Origin: an uncultured Clostridium sp.
Lineage (GTDB): Bacteria > Bacillota_A > Clostridia > TANB77 > CAG-508
DNA length: 9,016 bases
Assembly (NCBI GenBank): GCA_905200315.1
Contig: CAJKKA010000061.1
Coordinates: 1 to 9,016 of the forward strand
Reading direction: 5' to 3'
Part shown: positions 3,976 through 9,016 of the stretch, in pieces
Numbering within the stretch: the stretch's first letter is position 1
How the letters are laid out: every line of letters begins with the position of its first letter
The notes under the pieces: model-generated
What the model was told of the DNA's origin: nothing
The model's database searches: none
What the model saw: the letters and a program-made list of their open reading frames with translations, nothing else
Program-made: the position numbers and the translations under genes

Positions 3976-5240
3976 TAATTGTTCTTTCCTGCTGTATAAC
4001 CTGTAGAATATGCTATTTGTAGATTAAATCCTCCTGTATATGCATCTACATCTATTATTTCTCCTGCAAAATAAAGCCCTTGTATTATTTTAGATTCCAT
4101 TGTTTTTGGATTTATTTCTTTTGTGCTTATTCCTCCAGAAGTTATTATTGCTTCTTCTATAGGTCTAAATCCTGATATTGTTATTTCAAAGTGTTTTAAT
4201 ATTTGTATTAGTTTCATTCTTTCTTTTTTTGTTATTTCATTTACCTTTTTGTTTTCATCTATTTCTGAAAGTTCAATTACAGTATCTATCATCTTTTTAG
4301 GCAATAAGTCGTTTAGGCTATTTTTAAAAGATTTATTTTTTTCTTTTTCAAAATCTCTTAATATTCTTAAATTAAGCTTTTCTTCATCTAATGCTGGTTT
4401 TAAATCTATAATTAATTTTATTGTTCCATTATTCAATAGTTCATCTACATTTTTATATCTTAATAAATGCGCTGAACTGCTTAATATTGTTGGCCCTGAA
4501 ACACCAAAATGCGTAAATAGAAGTTCTCCAAAGTCTTCGTATATAGTTTTATTTTTAGAGCTATCTATTAGCTTCATTTTTACATTTCTTAATGACAAAC
4601 CTTGCATTTGTTTGCAAATTTTTAAATTTCTTCCATTTGTTTGCAATGGTACAAGTGAGGGTCTTATTCTTATAATGTTATGTCCTAAATCTTCTGCAAG
4701 TTTATATCCATCTCCTGTTGAACCTGTTGCAGAATAGCTTTTTCCTCCTGTTGCTAGAATAACTTTGTCTGCTTTAAAAGTTTTATTTAGTCCATCTTTT
4801 TCAAAAGTTACTCCTGTAACTTTTTCATTTTCAATATTTATTTTTTTTACATTTGCTTTTGTTATTACCTTTACATTATTTTTTTCCATTTCCTTCTCAA
4901 AAGCATTTAATACATCTAAAGATTTATCCGAAACCGGAAATATTCTATTTCCTCTTTCTTCTTTTGTTTTTACACCATTGTTTTTAAGCATTTGTATAAT
5001 ATCTTCGTTTGTAAAATTTTGAAAACAACTATATAAGAATTTTCCATTTCCTGGTGTATTTTTTATAAAATCATCCATGCTTAAAGAAGATGTAATATTA
5101 CATCTTCCTTTTCCTGTAATTAATAATTTTCGTCCACATGAATTCATTTTTTCTAATATAATTACATTATTATTTTCTTTTGCTGCTGTTATAGCAGACA
5201 CCATGCCTGCAGGCCCACCGCCTATTACAATTACATCCAT
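3975..5240 (-). CDS. HI0933/YhiN family FAD-dependent oxidoreductase
   Basis: The 421-residue product has the usual length for this family (BaiN/YhiN, 'aminoacetone oxidase-like'). The N-terminal Rossmann motif GGGPAG (7-12), with E30 closing the second strand, binds the FAD ADP moiety. CGRKLLITGKGRCNITSS (35-52) is a family signature, followed by ILATGGKSYSATGSTGDGY (161-179). The C-terminal FAD-contact region reads LYFAGEIIDVDAYTGGFNLQ (389-408). It is a soluble flavoprotein; the physiological substrate of most members is unknown, though a gut homologue (BaiN) acts on bile-acid intermediates, which cannot be assumed here. The ATG overlaps the stop of the upstream PLP-enzyme gene as TAATG, with GAGG in that gene's last codons as the ribosome site, so the two are translationally coupled. 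Confidence 0.95.
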   Translation of the reverse strand: MDVIVIGGGPAGMVSAITAAKENNNVIILEKMNSCGRKLLITGKGRCNITSSLSMDDFIKNTPGNGKFLYSCFQNFTNEDIIQMLKNNGVKTKEERGNRIFPVSDKSLDVLNAFEKEMEKNNVKVITKANVKKINIENEKVTGVTFEKDGLNKTFKADKVILATGGKSYSATGSTGDGYKLAEDLGHNIIRIRPSLVPLQTNGRNLKICKQMQGLSLRNVKMKLIDSSKNKTIYEDFGELLFTHFGVSGPTILSSSAHLLRYKNVDELLNNGTIKLIIDLKPALDEEKLNLRILRDFEKEKNKSFKNSLNDLLPKKMIDTVIELSEIDENKKVNEITKKERMKLIQILKHFEITISGFRPIEEAIITSGGISTKEINPKTMESKIIQGLYFAGEIIDVDAYTGGFNLQIAYSTGYTAGKNN

Positions 5241-6493
5241 TATTTTTCCTCTTTCATATATGAAATTGCTTTTAATACTCCTAATTTACCATATTCATAT
5301 GTAAGCGCACCTTGTTGGAAAGCAAGGTATGGCTCACGTATTGGTCCATCGCAAGAAAGTTCTATTGAAGAACCTTGGGTAAAACATCCTGCTGCCATTA
5401 TTACTTTATCTGTATACCCTGGCATATCCCATGGTTCTGGTACAGAATTTGAATCTACTGGAGAACCCATTTGTATTCCTTGACAGTATTTTACTAAATC
5501 TTGTGCATTTCCAAACTCTATTGTTTGTACTATATCTGCTCTGCTTTCGTTAAATCTTGGTTCTGTTTTATAGCCTAATTCTTCTAACATTTTGCTTGCA
5601 AATACAGCTGTTTTTAAACTACTTGCTACAACACTTGGTGCAAAAAATAGTCCTTGTAAAATACTTTTATTTATTCCTAAAGTTGGTCCTACTTCTCTTC
5701 CTTCTCCTGGTGCTGTTAATCTTTCTGCAGCTAAATTTACAAGTTCTTTCTTTCCTGCAATATATGCACCATTTGGAGCAAGTCCACCTCCTAAATTTTT
5801 TATTAGTGAACCTACCATTACGTCTGCTCCAACTTCTGTTGGTTCTTTTTCTCCTACAAACTCACAGTAGCAATTATCTACCATTATTATTACATCTTTG
5901 TCTACTTCTCTAATTGCTTTTATTACTTTTTCAACTTTTTCTATGCTTATACTTTTTCTATTTGCATATCCTTTTGAACGTTGTATTTCTATTAATTTTA
6001 TTTTTTTATTTTTTAATGTGTTTTGTATTTCTTCATAATTAAAATCGTTATCTATTAATTCTATTTTTTCAAAATTTATTCCATATGATTTTAAGGAACT
6101 TTTATTTTCTACTATTCCAATTACTTCATCTAAGGTATCGTAAGGTTTTCCATTTATACTAAGCATTGTATCTCCTGGGCGTAAAAACGCAAATAAAGCA
6201 ACGGTTAAGGCATGCGTTCCAGAAATAAATTGGCTTCTAACCAAAGCATCTTCAGCTCCTAATACTTGTGCAAATACTTTTTCTATTGTATCTCTTCCTA
6301 TATCATCGTAACCATATCCGGTTGTACTTCCAAAATGCACTTCTGAAATTTTATTATCTTGAAAGGCTTTTAAAACTTTTAAACTATTTCTCTCACAATT
6401 TTCTTCTATTTGCTCAAATTGTGGTTTTATTTCTTTTTCAACTTTTTTTGATAATTCTATTACACTTTCCTTTATCCCAAATTTTTCTAACAT
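5240..6493 (-). CDS. PLP-dependent 'aluminium resistance' / methionine gamma-lyase family protein (YnbB-like)
   Basis: The 417-residue product belongs to the fold-type I PLP family often labelled aluminium resistance protein (Met_gamma_lyase, B. subtilis YnbB). Visible marks are HFGSTTGYGYDDIGRDTIE (53-71), the cofactor region SQFISGTHAL (87-96), D206 in MVDNCYCEF for the pyridine nitrogen, the likely Schiff-base Lys K232 in GSLIKNLGGG, and the C-terminal GCFTQGSSIELSCDGPIREP. Members are predicted to cleave or build C-S bonds in sulphur amino acids; the true substrate is unproven and the aluminium name is historical. TAGGAGG precedes the ATG. The next gene begins on its stop codon (TAATG). 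No clear promoter lies in the 57 bases upstream, so it may be read through from the WG-repeat gene. Confidence 0.94.
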   Translation of the reverse strand: MLEKFGIKESVIELSKKVEKEIKPQFEQIEENCERNSLKVLKAFQDNKISEVHFGSTTGYGYDDIGRDTIEKVFAQVLGAEDALVRSQFISGTHALTVALFAFLRPGDTMLSINGKPYDTLDEVIGIVENKSSLKSYGINFEKIELIDNDFNYEEIQNTLKNKKIKLIEIQRSKGYANRKSISIEKVEKVIKAIREVDKDVIIMVDNCYCEFVGEKEPTEVGADVMVGSLIKNLGGGLAPNGAYIAGKKELVNLAAERLTAPGEGREVGPTLGINKSILQGLFFAPSVVASSLKTAVFASKMLEELGYKTEPRFNESRADIVQTIEFGNAQDLVKYCQGIQMGSPVDSNSVPEPWDMPGYTDKVIMAAGCFTQGSSIELSCDGPIREPYLAFQQGALTYEYGKLGVLKAISYMKEEK

Positions 6494-6529
6494 TTTTTTC
6501 CTCCTAAAATAAATTTTATATAATATTTT

Positions 6530-6549
6530 AGGCTGGATTTTTCCAGCCT
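6530..6549. terminator. Hairpin between the WG-repeat gene and the PLP-enzyme gene
   Basis: AGGCTGG (6530-6536) pairs with CCAGCCT (6543-6549) around a six-base AT loop, immediately after the WG-repeat stop. On the minus strand the bases after it are AAAATATT, not a T-run, so it would end transcription poorly; a short T-run follows only on the plus strand. It may act as a leaky attenuator or a stabilising 3' stem. Confidence 0.45.
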
Positions 6550-6550
6550 T

Positions 6551-8293
6551 TTATCTATCTTTTGTATAATTAAATTTCTTATATCCGTAAGTATATTTAT
6601 AATATTCTCCTACAAAATCTACTTCATTATTATTTAAGGTATATGTTGGTTCTATTATTACTTGTCCATCTTCGTTTATTGAACCCCATTTTCCGTCTTT
6701 TTTTATACCTGCAAATCCATATGAATTTTGTTCTGTTACCTCATCATATATATAGTCTACAATAACATTTCCATTAGAATCTACAAATCCCCATTTTCCA
6801 TCTTTTACATCTGAAAAAATCTTATTTTGTGATAAAATTTCTTTATTACTTTTTTCTTCTCCATTTGAATTAAAATATTTTTGTTCTTTATTAGAATATA
6901 TTCTAATATAATTCTTTTCTACAAAAATATTTGCATTACTCATTTTGTTTAGTTCTTTCATTTCGTTATTGAATAATGTTATTGTATTAGTATTTATTTC
7001 TACAGCATCTATTAAATTTGTATCTTCAATTTTTTCTATTGTATCATATTTTGTATCTAAAATAACGTCTCCTTTGTTATCTATTATTCCATTTTTTCCA
7101 TTTTGTCCACTTACAACAAAGTAGTTATTTCCTAAATATCCTATATAAAAATAATTATTTGAAATTATACTGTTGTTATTTTCATCTAATACACCATATT
7201 TATTTTCATCGTTTATAGTTATTTTATAGTTTGTATTTTCTACATTGTAAACACTTTTATATTTTTGGTCTTCAATTTTTTCTCCAGATGTATTAAAAAT
7301 AGTTTGTTCTTCATTTTTTAATGCATAAATGTATATACCTTCAATATCTATTTCATCATATAAACATGAAATTAATGTTTCACCATTTAATTTTACAATT
7401 CCATATTTTCCATCTTTTTTTACTATAAATAATTGATTTAAATTGTCATATTCAATATTGTCATATTCATTATTTATTATTGTATTTTCATCTTCTATAA
7501 CTCCGTATTTATTATCCTTTTCATAAATTAAATAAAATTTATCTTTATCTTCATAGTCTACTATACGTTTTATATCTTGGTACTCGCTTTTTGTTTCTAT
7601 ATTTGTTTTATAATTTATATATTTATACATGGTTCCTTTATCTGTATCATTTCCAACTATATATCCACTATATCTATAAGCATTTTCGGCTTCATAGTAT
7701 TCATCAACTTTTATTTCCTTGTATTGTATTGGAAGAATGTTTTTTCCTAAAATACTAATAACTCCATATTTTCCATCTTTTTCTACTAGTAGTTCTCCTT
7801 CTTTATATGGCAGATTACTAATATTATTATAAATTGCTTTAGTTATCTTTTTTCCATCAAAATTTATTATTCCGTATTTTCCATTTTCTTTGTATTTTAA
7901 AACACTTTTTTCATATGGAATTTCTGTTGCCAATTCTTTTAATTGAATAGCTGAAACTTCTTCGAAATTTTTAAACTTTTCTTCTCCCTTTGCATTTACT
8001 ATTTTGGTTTCATTCTCATTTGAACAAATAAATACATCTTTTGTTGGATTTGGTATTTGTATGTTATTATAATTAGGTTCAATAACAACATTTCCTTTGT
8101 TATCTATTACTCCCATTTTCTCATTTTCAACAATAGGTAAATATGTCCATACATCTATTTTTTCTAACTCATAATCACTACTTTTTCCTTTTGCATGTTT
8201 ATATACAATTGTTCCTGCAATTACTAATATAATAATACTAATAATAATTGCACAAATAATCACTTTTTTATTCTTTTTCATAAAATCACTCAT
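6551..8293 (-). CDS. Membrane-anchored WG-repeat protein
   Basis: The 580-residue product has a short Lys-rich N-terminus and one membrane helix at about 11-30 with no lipobox, so the rest should be outside the cell. The ectodomain is built of WG-type beta repeats with the pattern (Y/W)G-[IV]-x-[DN]-x-x-G-x-x-[IV]-x-x-x-Y-[DN]-x-I. Clear units begin near residues 60, 140, 176, 263, 297, 366, 401, 501 and 536, with more degenerate units near 331, 435 and 472. Only the last two retain Trp (KWGFVDSNG, KWGSINEDG); the others use Tyr or Asn. WG repeats are thought to serve binding, but no ligand is known. The ATG at 8293 has an in-frame stop two codons upstream; the ribosome site is weak (AAGGGG about 15 bases away), so translation may be modest despite an excellent promoter. 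Confidence 0.93.
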   Translation of the reverse strand: MSDFMKKNKKVIICAIIISIIILVIAGTIVYKHAKGKSSDYELEKIDVWTYLPIVENEKMGVIDNKGNVVIEPNYNNIQIPNPTKDVFICSNENETKIVNAKGEEKFKNFEEVSAIQLKELATEIPYEKSVLKYKENGKYGIINFDGKKITKAIYNNISNLPYKEGELLVEKDGKYGVISILGKNILPIQYKEIKVDEYYEAENAYRYSGYIVGNDTDKGTMYKYINYKTNIETKSEYQDIKRIVDYEDKDKFYLIYEKDNKYGVIEDENTIINNEYDNIEYDNLNQLFIVKKDGKYGIVKLNGETLISCLYDEIDIEGIYIYALKNEEQTIFNTSGEKIEDQKYKSVYNVENTNYKITINDENKYGVLDENNNSIISNNYFYIGYLGNNYFVVSGQNGKNGIIDNKGDVILDTKYDTIEKIEDTNLIDAVEINTNTITLFNNEMKELNKMSNANIFVEKNYIRIYSNKEQKYFNSNGEEKSNKEILSQNKIFSDVKDGKWGFVDSNGNVIVDYIYDEVTEQNSYGFAGIKKDGKWGSINEDGQVIIEPTYTLNNNEVDFVGEYYKYTYGYKKFNYTKDR

Positions 8294-8326
8294 TTCTTAT
8301 CTATTGTTCCCCTTAAATACACAAAT

Positions 8327-8355
8327 ATTATATATTTTATGCAAATTGATGTCAA
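8327..8355 (-). promoter_or_regulatory. Full-consensus sigma-A promoter of the WG-repeat gene
   Basis: On the minus strand a perfect TTGACA (8350-8355) is followed after exactly 17 bases by a perfect TATAAT (8327-8332). Transcription should start near 8320, with a leader of about 27 bases. This is the best promoter in the window. Confidence 0.9.
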
Positions 8356-8388
8356 CAAAAAGTTTACAAAATGATATATCTTTAATTA

Positions 8389-8416
8389 ATAAGAAAAAGG
8401 CGGCCAAAGGTCGCCC
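8389..8416 (-). terminator. Terminator of the small membrane gene
   Basis: Read on the minus strand, GGCG-A-CC, loop TTT, GG-C-CGCC forms a stem with one mismatch (8399-8415), followed by TTTTTCTTATT. It lies 24 bases after the stop of the gene at 8439 and just upstream of the WG-repeat promoter, insulating the two genes. Confidence 0.85.
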
Positions 8417-8438
8417 AACAAATAAAACTTTTTTGTTT

Positions 8439-8687
8439 TTATTTGTTTTTCTTCTTAAACTCATAAAAAACAAGTAATACAAATATCAGTATTACCATTA
8501 TTGTTCCAAATGAGACACCAGTTTCAAATGCTTTTTTTAAATACATCTTTTTAAGAAAAAATGCATTTTCTAATGTTTCTTCGCTTTTTTTTAGAGCTGC
8601 TATGACAGCTCCCAAAATAGATGATTCAAACATAAAAAATAAAAAAAGCCATCTTTCCTTTAAAACAAAAAAAATATTTTGTTTCAT
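8439..8687 (-). CDS. Small two-helix membrane protein of unknown function
   Basis: The 82-residue product starts with MKQNIFF. It has a hydrophobic segment at about 13-35 (LFLFFMFESSILGAVIAAL), a charged middle (KKSEETLENAFFLKKMYLKK), a second membrane helix at about 57-77 and a Lys-rich tail. The frame continues 9 codons upstream to a TTG, but AGGAG (5 bases upstream) clearly marks the ATG at 8687. It is a single-gene unit: a good promoter at 8799-8827, a leader of about 100 bases and its own terminator. I do not recognise the family and see no catalytic motif. Confidence 0.78.
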   Translation of the reverse strand: MKQNIFFVLKERWLFLFFMFESSILGAVIAALKKSEETLENAFFLKKMYLKKAFETGVSFGTIMVILIFVLLVFYEFKKKNK

Positions 8688-8732
8688 TTTCTCTCCTTTT
8701 GTGTTAATTAACAACAGTTACATTTATATAAT

Positions 8733-8752
8733 CTAGAGTTTATATGCTCTAG
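8733..8752. repeat. Perfect 6-bp palindrome in the leader of the small membrane gene
   Basis: CTAGAG (8733-8738) is repeated as CTCTAG (8747-8752) around 8 AT bases. It falls in the transcribed leader, between the promoter at 8799-8827 and the ribosome site. It could be an RNA hairpin or an operator. Confidence 0.4.
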
Positions 8753-8798
8753 TTAATTAGGAATTGTATATAAAATGGTCTTTAACCATAGCTTTGCT

Positions 8799-8827
8799 AT
8801 TATAATATTCTTTTTATTAAATTTCAA
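8799..8827 (-). promoter_or_regulatory. Promoter of the small membrane gene at 8439-8687
   Basis: On the minus strand TTGAAA (8822-8827) is followed after 17 bases by a perfect TATAAT (8799-8804). The start should be near 8792, giving a leader of about 105 bases with a small ATAGC/GCTAT hairpin at its 5' end. Confidence 0.68.
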
Positions 8828-8912
8828 GAACTATATGAAAAAAATATTATTTATTTTGTAACTTTAGATAATTTGGCAACTTCCTTTTCGATTCCATTTT
8901 TTTATAGCATGC

Positions 8913-8944
8913 AAAAAAATCTCCACTTTTGGTGAAGATTTTTT
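8913..8944 (-). terminator. Terminator after tRNA-Phe
   Basis: Read on the minus strand, an A-run, ATCT, one mismatch, CAC, loop and GTG form a stem (about 8914-8944) that ends in seven T (8913-8919). It starts a few bases after the tRNA 3' end and should stop its transcript. Confidence 0.75.
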
Positions 8945-8947
8945 CTC

Positions 8948-9016
8948 TGGTGCCTCGAACTGGAATCGAACCAGTGACACAAGGATTTTCAGTCCTTTGC
9001 TCTACCAACTGAGCTA
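8948..9016 (-). tRNA. tRNA-Phe (GAA), partial at the window edge
   Basis: Read on the minus strand from the edge: TA, the D arm GCTCAGTTGGTAGAGC, an anticodon arm AAGGA-CTGAAAA-TCCTT with anticodon GAA (8988-8990), a GTGTC variable loop, a T arm ACTGG-TTCGATT-CCAGT, the 3' acceptor strand TCGAGGC, discriminator A and encoded CCA (8948-8950). Only the 7 bases of the 5' acceptor strand are missing, beyond 9016. It decodes UUC and UUU. No other tRNA lies on the downstream side, so it ends its transcript here. Confidence 0.97.

Noticed and set aside
4123..4737. Plus-strand 204-codon open frame opposite the flavoprotein gene
   Set aside because: The opposite strand encodes a clear full-length HI0933-family protein; the Ser/Phe/Ile-rich product is typical of an antisense shadow.
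5592..5870. Plus-strand frame of 92 codons inside the PLP-enzyme gene
   Set aside because: It is the antisense shadow of a well-supported gene, has no ribosome site and low-complexity content.
8297..8482. Minus-strand 61-codon frame between the small membrane gene and the WG-repeat gene
   Set aside because: It runs through the terminator at 8389-8416 and the WG promoter, overlaps the end of the real gene at 8439 and has no ribosome site.
8787..8789. Possible upstream ATG (10-codon frame) in the leader of the small membrane gene
   Set aside because: There is no ribosome site and nothing in the peptide suggests a leader-peptide role.
1..9016. CRISPR array, insertion sequence, prophage or integrase genes
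   Set aside because: I found no regularly spaced direct repeats, transposase or integrase motifs; the only dispersed-type repeats are the two REP-like hairpins at 3861-3975.

Overview
This is a very AT-rich window from a spore-forming, low-GC Gram-positive bacterium, most likely an anaerobic member of the Clostridia. The evidence is a full-length Spo0A, consensus sigma-A promoters (TTGACA-17-TATAAT type), strong AGGAGG ribosome sites, a tRNA gene with encoded CCA, and a WG-repeat membrane protein. The genus cannot be fixed from the sequence alone. Nearly every gene lies on the minus strand; the one clear plus-strand gene is a 60-residue ribbon-helix-helix (RHH) regulator.

Layout from left to right. 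Positions 1-410 hold a small locus: a 36-residue, almost wholly hydrophobic peptide on the minus strand with its own promoter and a near-perfect ribosome site, followed by an intergenic stretch ending in a bidirectional terminator. A possible short plus-strand RNA upstream of that terminator is complementary to the peptide's mRNA leader. The arrangement resembles a type I toxin-antitoxin locus. Positions 449-1645 are a tight minus-strand operon of three small membrane proteins of unknown function, driven by a good promoter. The RHH gene (1770-1952, plus) diverges from it, and the shared control region carries a perfect 12-bp inverted repeat. Positions 1953-2281 are gene-free but contain three strong hairpins.

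The core block follows, all on the minus strand: spo0A (sporulation master regulator), an IMPACT/YigZ-family protein with a GTG start, a pair of GC-rich REP-like hairpins between genes, an HI0933/YhiN-type flavoprotein, and a PLP-dependent 'aluminium resistance' / methionine gamma-lyase family protein. The last two overlap by one base (TAATG) and are probably translationally coupled. Next come a membrane-anchored WG-repeat protein with a full-consensus promoter, a small two-helix membrane protein with a structured leader, and, at the right edge, a tRNA-Phe(GAA) gene lacking its first seven bases.

Most of the right two thirds is ordinary chromosome. The parts worth attention are the hydrophobic-peptide/RNA locus, the RHH plus three-membrane-protein cassette with its inverted-repeat operator, the paired REP-like hairpins, and a possible tandem 0A box upstream of spo0A.
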